A stretch of 63,593 nt of DNA from a virus. The notes beneath the pieces are model-generated. The model did not search any database. It worked only from the letters and a program-made list of their open reading frames with translations, and was not told where the DNA came from. Below are positions 37,645-44,680 of this stretch, piece after piece. Numbering within the stretch: position 1 is the first letter of the stretch; each line of letters starts with the position of its first letter. Made by a program: the position numbers and the translations under genes. The stretch lies in IMG/VR virus record IMGVR_UViG_3300017917_001411, positions 1-63,593 of that record; one strand, given 5' to 3'.

Positions 37645-38313
37645 ATGATTTACAAACAAGATTATTTTGGATTTGTTTACCGATGGTTCGACAATAAGAG
37701 ATCAATGTGGTACATTGGAAGCCACCACGGATCCCTTGAGAGTGGCTATGTTTGTTCAAATAAACAAATGTTGAATGCTTATAAAAAACGCCCGGCGGAT
37801 TTTACACGAGAAATTTTAGAGTTTAACACATTATCAGATAATTGTTTAACCACAAAACTATTAGAACAAAAATTTCTTGATCAGGTTCCAAATATTAAAG
37901 ACAACCCGCTATATTACAACAAGAAGAACGAAGCCCAAGGCGGGTGGTCATTCATTGATGAGGAACATGTTAGTAAAAGAGCAACTACCTTAAAAGACAA
38001 CCACAGCAAAATTGGATTATCCGAGTGCGAAAAGCAAAGTTACAAGAAAAAAATTGAGACTCGTTTAAAGCGTATATCCGAATCTGGATTTACTCAAAAG
38101 GAAATCGAACAGCATAATGCTTATGGTTATGAAGTTAAGGTAATATTGCCGTCAGGAGAAGAAAAAATTTATCCATCAATGGCAAAAGCATCAAAAGACT
38201 TGAAAATAGATTGTCAATATGCTAGACTAGTAACTCTTCAGGATAGAAATTATAAAGGATACCAGGTGTATATATTGAAAGAACCACTAATTGATTGTCG
38301 AGGATTTAAGTAA
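37645..38313 (+). CDS. GIY-YIG-like homing endonuclease
   Basis: 222 residues. The N-terminus GFVYRWFDNKRSMWYIGSHH is a GIY-YIG variant (FVY and YIG), followed by an acceptable catalytic Glu in LLEQKFLDQ. The C-terminus VILPSGEEKIYPSMAKASKD and YKGYQVYIL resembles DNA-binding repeats of intron-encoded nucleases. ATG at 37645 is preferred over an in-frame GTG at 37627; neither has a Shine-Dalgarno. It sits freestanding between gp55 and gp47, whose ATG overlaps its stop (TAATG). Likely a mobile gene inserted here, cleaving related phages that lack it. Confidence 0.7.
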   Translation: MIYKQDYFGFVYRWFDNKRSMWYIGSHHGSLESGYVCSNKQMLNAYKKRPADFTREILEFNTLSDNCLTTKLLEQKFLDQVPNIKDNPLYYNKKNEAQGGWSFIDEEHVSKRATTLKDNHSKIGLSECEKQSYKKKIETRLKRISESGFTQKEIEQHNAYGYEVKVILPSGEEKIYPSMAKASKDLKIDCQYARLVTLQDRNYKGYQVYILKEPLIDCRGFK

Positions 38314-39326
38314 TGGGTCTGTTTAAAAAAGCGGCGATGTTTACCGACATTCACTACGGTCTAAAGTCCAATAGTTTACAACATAATACCGATTGTGATA
38401 ATTTTGTTGACTGGTTCATTGAGTGTGCCAAAGAAAATAATTGTGAAACAGGATTCTTTCTCGGAGATTGGCACAATCATAGGGCTAGTTTAAATTTACA
38501 AACATTACAATTTTCCTTGCGAGCACTGGAAAAATTATCCAAATCGTTTGATCGGTTTTACTTTATTCCAGGCAATCATGATTTGTACTATCGTGACAAA
38601 CGCGATATCCACGGTGCCGAATGGGCTAGACATATTCCCAATATTGAAATTATCAACGATTGGTTTGAAGATTCAGGAGTGGTCATTGCTCCGTGGTTAG
38701 TAGGCGACGATCACAAACGCATACCAAAACTCAAGGCACAATATGTGTTTGGTCACTTTGAATTACCACACTTTAAAATGAATGCCATGGTAGAAATGCC
38801 CGATCACGGAGAACTACAAGCCGAACACTTCGACGGAGTAGGAGAAGTGTATTCCGGGCATTTCCATTTGCGTCAGCAACGTCGCAACATCAACTATATC
38901 GGCAATGCTTTCCCACATAATTTTGCCGATGCAGGCGACGACAAACGTGGCTGTACTATCATTGAGTGGGGCAAACTGGCTGCCTATCATGCATGGCCAG
39001 GACAACCATTGTATCGTGTGTATAAGTTAAGCGATTTAATTGCCACACCAGAAAAGTTACTTGCCGATAACATGCATGTGCGTGTACAGTTAGACATCGA
39101 TATCAGTTACGAAGAAGCTACATTTATTAAAGAAACATTCTCAAGACAGTATGCTATTCGTGAAATGAGTTTGATTCCGGTTAAGAATCAAGAAGTTGCA
39201 CAAGACCTGGCGCCTGGTGAGATTAAGTTTGAATCCGTGGACCAAATTGTCACACAACAAATCACAGCAATCGAAAGTGAATTCTACGATCCAAAATTGT
39301 TGTTGCAAATATATCAGGCCTTGTAA
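38313..39326 (+). CDS. 47: Recombination nuclease subunit gp47-like (SbcD/Mre11 type)
   Basis: 337 residues, like T4 gp47 (339). Calcineurin-type metal motifs in order: FTDIHYG (residue 12), LGDWHNH (about 51), PGNHD (about 88), and GHFHLRQ (about 188). With gp46 it forms the complex that resects DNA ends to start phage recombination and recombination-dependent replication. In this phage an extra gene separates the two subunits. Confidence 0.95.
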   Translation: MGLFKKAAMFTDIHYGLKSNSLQHNTDCDNFVDWFIECAKENNCETGFFLGDWHNHRASLNLQTLQFSLRALEKLSKSFDRFYFIPGNHDLYYRDKRDIHGAEWARHIPNIEIINDWFEDSGVVIAPWLVGDDHKRIPKLKAQYVFGHFELPHFKMNAMVEMPDHGELQAEHFDGVGEVYSGHFHLRQQRRNINYIGNAFPHNFADAGDDKRGCTIIEWGKLAAYHAWPGQPLYRVYKLSDLIATPEKLLADNMHVRVQLDIDISYEEATFIKETFSRQYAIREMSLIPVKNQEVAQDLAPGEIKFESVDQIVTQQITAIESEFYDPKLLLQIYQAL

Positions 39327-40510
39327 TGAAACACATAGACGACCAGACCGTTGAAATCCTAAAGACATACTTCGAGTTTGACCGTCTATTCGATCTTAAG
39401 CAATATGATACTAATAATATGTCTCAATTGTATTTCGATCTTGAAAAATTAACTAAAGAAAGCTACTCTCCTAATTATAGATTTATATTTCTGCACTACG
39501 AAACAGAATACTACTTTGACAAAAAATACCCAGGACTAACACTAATCAATCTACAACGAATTCTAGCAGCTCTCGATATATCAAACTACTTTTGTTTGAT
39601 CTTAACTCAACAGGATCTTTCTCATCATCTTAGATTTTTGCAAAAACAAGAAACTACAGATCTAACATCTATTGATTCAATCAAGTATCAGAATTACTAT
39701 TGGACTAACGAATATCTGTGTGAGAAGGCATCCACAGATCTTGATCTACAGGAAGATCAAATTTCTAAAAAATATCTATGTCTAAACCGAAATCTTAGAT
39801 TTCATCGGCGTGTTATTTTTTCTTTGCTCAACAACAACAATTTACTCAACGACGGCATAGTCAGTTATCTTGGGTTAGATAGCCCATCGTTAACACCATC
39901 GTTAGAATTTTCAGAAAAATTAAAAAATAAAAAAAATCTTTGTTTACTCGAAAACTCAACCGCAACTCGCGTCAATGATCAATGGCTACTGCATGACGAA
40001 TATATAAAAAAGTCAGTGAGTGCTGTTCCTATTGGGTATAGTTTCAAAAATTTTAACGAAATAGAAGATCCTACATTATCTTTAAAATTTATAGATGCAT
40101 CACTGGAACAACAATGCTTTTTACATGTTATTTCAGAAACAGTTTACAATTATCCTAGTAGCTTTTTAACTAAAAAATCGTTAAAGCCTATTATATACAA
40201 ACGACCGTTTGTGCTTGTTGGACCTGCAGGATCAATAAAAAATTTACACAGTATTGGGTTCAAAACATTCGGTCAATGGTGGGACGAAAGTTACGATCAA
40301 ATTGAAGATAACGAAAAACGAATGCTATTAGTACTTCAAATTATCAAACAAATTTGTTCTATAGACATTTCATCTCTCCAAGATATGTGCAAACAAATGA
40401 AAAATGTGTTAGAATATAACTTTAACTTTTACCGCGATTCTTTTAAAAATCAAGAAATCGATCGCCTGCATAATTTTTGTCAAATGAATCTAAAACCAAG
40501 ATATGATTGA
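39326..40510 (+). CDS. Glycosyltransferase-like protein inserted between gp47 and gp46
   Basis: 394 residues. Paralogue of the 1259-2383 protein: shared YLCLNRNLRFHRRVIFSLL, SETVYNYPSSFLTKKSLKPI, SIGFKTFGQWWDESYDQIED and DNEKRM blocks. The T-E-K of the putative donor site reads TKK here, so a key acidic residue is changed. The N-terminal 170 residues do not match the paralogue. Its ATG overlaps the gp47 stop (TAATG) and its end overlaps the gp46 start by eight bases, so it is co-translated with the nuclease. Its base content looks more A+T rich than its neighbours, hinting at separate acquisition. Reaction unknown; a nuclease-related role is not excluded. Confidence 0.6.
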   Translation: MKHIDDQTVEILKTYFEFDRLFDLKQYDTNNMSQLYFDLEKLTKESYSPNYRFIFLHYETEYYFDKKYPGLTLINLQRILAALDISNYFCLILTQQDLSHHLRFLQKQETTDLTSIDSIKYQNYYWTNEYLCEKASTDLDLQEDQISKKYLCLNRNLRFHRRVIFSLLNNNNLLNDGIVSYLGLDSPSLTPSLEFSEKLKNKKNLCLLENSTATRVNDQWLLHDEYIKKSVSAVPIGYSFKNFNEIEDPTLSLKFIDASLEQQCFLHVISETVYNYPSSFLTKKSLKPIIYKRPFVLVGPAGSIKNLHSIGFKTFGQWWDESYDQIEDNEKRMLLVLQIIKQICSIDISSLQDMCKQMKNVLEYNFNFYRDSFKNQEIDRLHNFCQMNLKPRYD

Positions 40511-42266
40511 AATAAAAAATCTAACAGTTAAAAACTTTATGAGTGTAGGTAACGCTACACAAGCCGTTAATTTTGATCGCAAGGATCTTACACTAGTTTT
40601 AGGTGAAAACTTAGACTTAGGTGGCGATGGATCACGCAACGGCACAGGTAAGACTACTATTATCAATGCCTTGAGTTATGCATTATACGGTCAGGCTTTG
40701 ACCAACATTCGCAAGGATAATCTCGTGAACAAGACCAACGGCAAGAGCATGTTGGTGTCGTTGGATTTTATGGTCAACGGACAAGACTACAGAATTGAAC
40801 GTGGACGTAAACCAAACATATTCAAGTTCTATGTAAACAATGAGCAACAACAAGCGACAGATGACGCACAGGGTGATTCAAGAGAAACACAAGATGCAGT
40901 AGAACACATTCTAGGCATGACACATGATATGTTCAAACATATCCTTGCTCTAAACACTTACACAGAACCATTCCTTAGTTTAAAAGCTAACGACCAACGT
41001 GCAATCATTGAACAGTTGCTTGGTATTACCATGCTCTCTGAAAAAGCCGAGCAGATTAAAGAACAAGTTCGTCAAACTAAAGACAAACAACAAGCAGAAG
41101 ATTTGCGTATTAAGGCTGTGCAAGAAGCCAACAAGCGCATGGAGGAACAAATTGACAACCTTAAACGTAGACAGCGCCTATGGTATGAGAAGCATGCGGA
41201 AGACATATCAAAACTTGAGAAAGCCATTGAAGGGCTTAAGGCGATCGATATCGAAGAAGAAATTCAGGCGCACAAGGATCACACCGCTTGGGACAATAAC
41301 CGCAAAACGTTTAACGATCTCCAAAAAGCGTTATCCCAGGCTAAACTTGACCGGGACCGAGAGGACAAGCAGATTAAAAAGCTGTCGGAGGAGATTATCA
41401 AGCTCGAAGCACACACGTGCCACACGTGCGGTCAAGCCTTCCACGACGAGAAGCACCAATTGGTCTTGGAGGGTAAACAGAAAGATTTGGCAGATGCGAG
41501 AACGTCGAGCCAAGAGCATTCACGAACAGTATCAGATATACAGACTGCCCTCACCGAGTTGGGGGAGATAGGCAAGCCACCCAAGATGTTCTACGACAAG
41601 GAATCGGATGCCTTTGAACATCGTGCTAACTTAGCCGCATTAGAAAAACAGTTAGAAACAAAACGCACAGAAGTAGACCCATATGAAGAGCAAGTGTTAG
41701 AAATGGCACATCAAGCACTACAAGAAGTTAATTACGACTTGCTCAACGAACTTGCTCGGTTGTTAGATCACCAAGAGTTCTTGCTTAAACTGTTAACTAA
41801 CAAAGATAGTTTTATTCGTAAGAAGATTATTGAACAGAACTTGAGCTATCTAAATCAACGCCTAACACACTACTTGGATAGAATTGGATTGCCACATAAT
41901 GTCATCTTCCAAAACGATCTCACTGTGGAAATTACTGAACTGGGTCGCGAGTTAGACTTTGACAACTTGTCACGTGGTGAACGTAATAGACTTATTTTGA
42001 GTATGAGTTGGGCATTCCGCGACGTATGGGAAAGTTTATATCATCCAATCAACGTGTTGTTTATTGACGAGCTTGTTGATAGTGGTATGGATACCATGGG
42101 TGTAGAGAACTCATTGGCTTTACTTAAAAAGATGTCACGTGAGCGACACAAGAGTATTTGGCTTGTTTCACATAGAGATGAACTTGCTGGACGTGTGGAA
42201 AACATTCTTAAGGTTGTAAAAGAGAATGGTTTCACTAGTTACAACACAGATGTAGATATAGCGTGA
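40503..42266 (+). CDS. 46: Recombination nuclease subunit gp46-like (SbcC/Rad50 type)
   Basis: 587 residues, like T4 gp46 (560). Walker A GSRNGTGKTT near residue 45, zinc hook CHTCGQ near residue 306 flanked by long coiled coils, ABC signature LSRGERNRL near residue 490, Walker B VLFIDELVDSGMD near 520, and the H-loop VSHRDE near 555. All ATPase motifs are intact. Works with gp47 in end resection. Starts within the preceding gene and its stop overlaps the GTG of the next gene (GTGA). Confidence 0.95.
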   Translation: MIEIKNLTVKNFMSVGNATQAVNFDRKDLTLVLGENLDLGGDGSRNGTGKTTIINALSYALYGQALTNIRKDNLVNKTNGKSMLVSLDFMVNGQDYRIERGRKPNIFKFYVNNEQQQATDDAQGDSRETQDAVEHILGMTHDMFKHILALNTYTEPFLSLKANDQRAIIEQLLGITMLSEKAEQIKEQVRQTKDKQQAEDLRIKAVQEANKRMEEQIDNLKRRQRLWYEKHAEDISKLEKAIEGLKAIDIEEEIQAHKDHTAWDNNRKTFNDLQKALSQAKLDRDREDKQIKKLSEEIIKLEAHTCHTCGQAFHDEKHQLVLEGKQKDLADARTSSQEHSRTVSDIQTALTELGEIGKPPKMFYDKESDAFEHRANLAALEKQLETKRTEVDPYEEQVLEMAHQALQEVNYDLLNELARLLDHQEFLLKLLTNKDSFIRKKIIEQNLSYLNQRLTHYLDRIGLPHNVIFQNDLTVEITELGRELDFDNLSRGERNRLILSMSWAFRDVWESLYHPINVLFIDELVDSGMDTMGVENSLALLKKMSRERHKSIWLVSHRDELAGRVENILKVVKENGFTSYNTDVDIA

Positions 42267-42658
42267 GGCGTTTAAAAAGATGGCGTCGTAATCGTGCTAA
42301 TATGAACACACGCATACTCAAAACTCAGGATGCATGTAATATATCAATTCGTCATATCCTATATTGGCGTAAATCACATAAAAAAGGCATGGGTGTGGCA
42401 CCAATATATAAAACAAGATCCAAAGAATCTATCACACGAGTAACTGTTCGAGTTTCAAAATTGTTAAGAAATAAAAAACATCATATACCAAAATATAAAG
42501 TTGATCGGGCTGGTCTAGATTTTTTTTCAATAACCAGTCCAAAAGCACCGAACATGCGTTGGACAATGGCTAGACGTGAGTATCGAAATAACAAGAGAGA
42601 AGTAATTAAAAAATTTCCTGATTATGTAGATGTAGCATTGTTTGATAGGTGGTGGTAA
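42263..42658 (+). CDS. Basic protein of unknown function
   Basis: 131 residues, strongly basic (RRLKRWRRNRANMNTR at the start; many Lys and Arg throughout), which suggests nucleic-acid binding. No domain recognised. The GTG start overlaps the gp46 stop as GTGA; an ATG at 42302 is possible. Ends with FDRWW. Its place after gp46 suggests, but does not show, a link to DNA processing. Confidence 0.5.
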   Translation: MRRLKRWRRNRANMNTRILKTQDACNISIRHILYWRKSHKKGMGVAPIYKTRSKESITRVTVRVSKLLRNKKHHIPKYKVDRAGLDFFSITSPKAPNMRWTMARREYRNNKREVIKKFPDYVDVALFDRWW

Positions 42659-42707
42659 TCGCCTGAAATTCTGTGGTATTGCAACATCTTTGATAACTAA
42701 TAGTCCA

Positions 42708-43133
42708 ATGTGGCTGTTTGAATCAAAGGAAATTACAGAATTACCAGAAGATTGCGTTGGTTTCGTTTACTTGATAACAAATAAACTAACCGGCAGAAAG
42801 TACATTGGGAAAAAATTAGCAAAATTTAGTAAGACAACATACAAGACAGTAAAACTAAAAAACGGCAACAAAAAACGTAAAAAAATCAAAAGTAAAATTG
42901 ACTCAGATTGGCAGCTATACTACGGTTCAAGTCCAGAATTATCTAAGGATGTAGAACTGCTAGGACCAGAAAACTTCACTAGAGAAATACTTTATTATTG
43001 CAAAAGCAAGTCTGAATGTAGTTACATTGAGGCCCGAGAACAATTCGCAAGACGAGTATTAGAGTCAGATGACTACTATAACGGACATATACAAGTCCGC
43101 GTCCATGGTAGTCACATTAAAAACAAACTGTAA
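42708..43133 (+). CDS. GIY-YIG nuclease-like protein (T4-like conserved type)
   Basis: 141 residues from ATG 42708; an in-frame TTG at 42642 would overlap the upstream gene and is disfavoured. GFVYLITNKLTGRKYIGKK is a clear GIY-YIG core (VYL and YIG) and the later REILYYCKSKSECSYIEAR provides the expected Arg and Glu positions. A Lys-rich loop (KNGNKKRKKIKSK) separates the two. This type occurs near recombination genes in T4-like aquatic phages as I recall. Homing activity or a repair-type nuclease are both possible. Confidence 0.72.
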   Translation: MWLFESKEITELPEDCVGFVYLITNKLTGRKYIGKKLAKFSKTTYKTVKLKNGNKKRKKIKSKIDSDWQLYYGSSPELSKDVELLGPENFTREILYYCKSKSECSYIEAREQFARRVLESDDYYNGHIQVRVHGSHIKNKL

Positions 43134-43577
43134 GGCAACGCTGTAAAAGACACTGTTTGGCCGGGATTGCTCGGCCCCCATTGAGGATATGTGAGATACC
43201 ATATTCGGATTCTTGGGCGTCAAGGAAAGAAACTAACTTAAGGTTTTAAATGATTCAGGCTCTGTGAACAAGATACATCCTGGGCTAGATAATGTTTTGC
43301 TTATAGGGACATTACTGGTACCGTTGACATGCGAAGCTAGAGTAGGGGGTACAGGTCAACCGCCTCCGTTGTAAGTGTATTACAAATCTCTTTATATAAG
43401 ACGACTGGTTCGACTCGGATAATGACAGCCAGGAAGTTATTTGCCCTCGGATGGGCGAATAACGACCAAAGGATCTGGATAATAACTGATACACTCACTT
43501 CGTTCGTGTTTAATAAAAGTATTGATGAGCAAAGCGAATCAATAGAACTTCGTCAGAAGTTCTCTAAAGGATGTATA
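43134..43577 (+). other. Gene-free structured region, candidate ncRNA (strand uncertain)
   Basis: The only gap over 300 bases. Hairpins in order: GGCCG/CGGCC (43159-43176), GGATATG/CATATTC (43185-43206), GTTGAC/GTCAAC (43323-43360), TTGTAA/TTACAA (43369-43385), an 11-base stem GTTATTTGCCC with GGGCGAATAAC (43436-43463), ATTGAT/ATCAAT (43521-43543) and AGAACTTC/GAAGTTCT (43544-43563). No convincing ORF, tRNA or array. It lies between convergent genes, so readthrough RNA from the plus strand is the simplest source. Plus strand is assumed from the gene before it. Confidence 0.4.
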
Positions 43578-43766
43578 TCAGAAGAATGGTAAGTTTGTTT
43601 TCTTGGTAGTATCTAAATTCTCTTTGACAATGTCAGAGATAATTGCACGTTCACCTTGACTCATTTGCATGGCCTCTTCATAGGTTATGCCACCACGCAT
43701 GTACCAGCAAAGTTTGAGTACTTCTTGTTTGATGCTTTTAACCTCCTTATCCATAGCATCAACCAT
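43578..43766 (-). CDS. Small ORF after gp26 (gp51 position), likely frameshift partner
   Basis: 62 residues: KSIKQEVLKLCWYMRGGITY then EEAMQMSQGERAIISDIV and a basic tail. In T4 the gene after 26 is 51, an assembly factor for the hub, so position suggests a gp51-like role. There is no Shine-Dalgarno before the ATG; instead a small CGGG-ATTT-CCCG hairpin overlaps it. The frame is open upstream through the end of gp26 in the -1 register, so it is probably expressed mainly as the C-terminal part of a gp26 fusion. Sequence similarity to gp51 was not established by eye. Confidence 0.65.
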   Translation of the reverse strand: MVDAMDKEVKSIKQEVLKLCWYMRGGITYEEAMQMSQGERAIISDIVKENLDTTKKTNLPFF

Positions 43767-44635
43767 GCGGGAAATCCCGTCAGAGTCCAGGACTAGGAGG
43801 CGGTTTCGAAAAAATTTGACATGTCCAACGTAAAGTCTTGTTGGAATTCGTTATTGCAATCTTGACATTTCATACCAATGGGTTTGATGTCACTTGCACG
43901 TCGTAACTCAATCGCTCGATCTTTAATGGCTTCGAACGTTGATTTAGGACAGTTGTTTAAAAACTCAAGAATGTGATTAGAATCGGTTACCATGGCATCG
44001 GCTGTTTTAATTGCTCCCACAGCACTGCTAATATTACGTATGGTCATGGCAGTAATGCGTTTAAATGCTTCGCCAAGTTGACGCATTTTTTCTTCTTCGG
44101 GTATTTCGCTATTGGGTAAAATCTGCATGAGTTTTTGATCTTCAAACTGAATCTTGCTGTTTTCGTTTAGTTGTTTATATGTCACTGGTGTAAAGTAAAT
44201 GGTTAAATCACCAATGGCTAAAGGTTGTTCGTAATCGGGTGTTTTGATGCTGTCGAGAACCATGCGCAAGTCAATTTCAAAATCATGTTCGCTTCCGCAT
44301 TTTGGACATTTAGTAGAAATAGTCATGTCGTGTCCGTAACTGGCAATTCTAGTGGCCACTAGTAATGCGTTGATATCAGTGCTAGGCACAGCCCATGGGT
44401 CTGTAATATTAGGCACACAACTGCGGATAATTTCCACCACAGCACTGCCGTTAAACAGCGCATCCGGTGTGCGACTAGAAATTTCATCAACCGCGGTCAT
44501 GGGTAAAATTGGTAATTCACCATTGGGCGGCAGGTTAATTGTGCCCGGTGGATACTGTTTACCACCACTGGGTAACCGTACATAAATTGCCGGTTGTCTA
44601 AAATGTTTTCTTAATGGGTTTTGTAAATCGGCCAT
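43578..44635 (-). CDS. Predicted gp26 fusion product by -1 frameshift
   Basis: Predicted 352-residue protein: gp26 residues 1-276, linker of 14 residues read in the -1 frame, then the 62-residue ORF. The layout (a main product and a rarer longer product by slippage near the end of the first gene, next to the tape measure gene) copies the tail-assembly chaperone pairs of lambda (G and GT) and of other tailed phages, which bind the tape measure during tail building. Here the tape measure is the adjacent divergent gene. The frames and slippery site are seen; the fusion itself is inference. Confidence 0.5.
43793..44635 (-). CDS. 26: Baseplate hub/assembly protein gp26-like
   Basis: 280 residues. 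KHFRQPAIYVRLPSGGKQYP at the start and LPILPMTAVDEISSRTPDAL are typical of gp26 of T4-like aquatic phages. Two CxxC units, CPKCGSEHDF near residue 108 and CQDCNNEFQQDF near residue 256, probably form a zinc site. T4 gp26 is needed for hub assembly. GAGG serves as Shine-Dalgarno. The gene ends with a slippery run that may send ribosomes into the next ORF. Divergent from the tape measure gene across a 45-base gap with late-promoter boxes on both strands. Confidence 0.85.
   Translation of the reverse strand: MADLQNPLRKHFRQPAIYVRLPSGGKQYPPGTINLPPNGELPILPMTAVDEISSRTPDALFNGSAVVEIIRSCVPNITDPWAVPSTDINALLVATRIASYGHDMTISTKCPKCGSEHDFEIDLRMVLDSIKTPDYEQPLAIGDLTIYFTPVTYKQLNENSKIQFEDQKLMQILPNSEIPEEEKMRQLGEAFKRITAMTIRNISSAVGAIKTADAMVTDSNHILEFLNNCPKSTFEAIKDRAIELRRASDIKPIGMKCQDCNNEFQQDFTLDMSNFFETAS
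43808..43817 (-). promoter_or_regulatory. Probable -1 ribosomal frameshift site in gp26
   Basis: On the minus strand the gp26 codons TCA AAT TTT TTC GAA contain T TTT TTC (43814-43808) and A AAT TTT (43817-43811), both in the X XXY YYZ phase. Slippage joins gp26 residue 276 to 14 linker residues (RNRLLVLDSDGISR) and then the 62-residue ORF, without a stop. Confidence 0.6.
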
Positions 44636-44646
44636 GATTTTGCCTC

Positions 44647-44654
44647 TATAAATA
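44647..44654 (+). promoter_or_regulatory. Late promoter TATAAATA of tape measure gene
   Basis: Perfect TATAAATA, 26 bases before the ATG at 44681, followed by TAGG as a weak ribosome site. Confidence 0.75.
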
Positions 44655-44660
44655 TACTAC

Positions 44661-44668
44661 TACTTATA
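44661..44668 (-). promoter_or_regulatory. Late promoter-like TATAAGTA of gp26
   Basis: TATAAGTA on the minus strand (one mismatch to TATAAATA), 25 bases before the gp26 ATG. Together with the plus-strand box this 45-base gap is a bidirectional late promoter. Confidence 0.5.
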
Positions 44669-44680
44669 GGTTAAAAAAGC

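Noticed and set aside
40999-41571. 190-codon plus-strand ORF inside gp46
   Set aside because: Out-of-frame Lys/Arg/Ser-rich shadow of the gp46 coiled coil.
43400-43430. T-arm-like GGTTCGACTC suggesting a tRNA or tmRNA end
   Set aside because: The flanking bases do not form a five-pair T stem and no acceptor or anticodon stem could be built.
43312-43494. 60-codon minus-strand ORF in the gene-free region
   Set aside because: Ser/Arg-rich sequence without ribosome site or family features; overlaps strong hairpins.
42659-43577. Group I intron with GIY-YIG ORF
   Set aside because: No convincing P, Q, R, S elements and no interrupted exon can be matched on either side, although AAGATACATCCT is loosely S-like.
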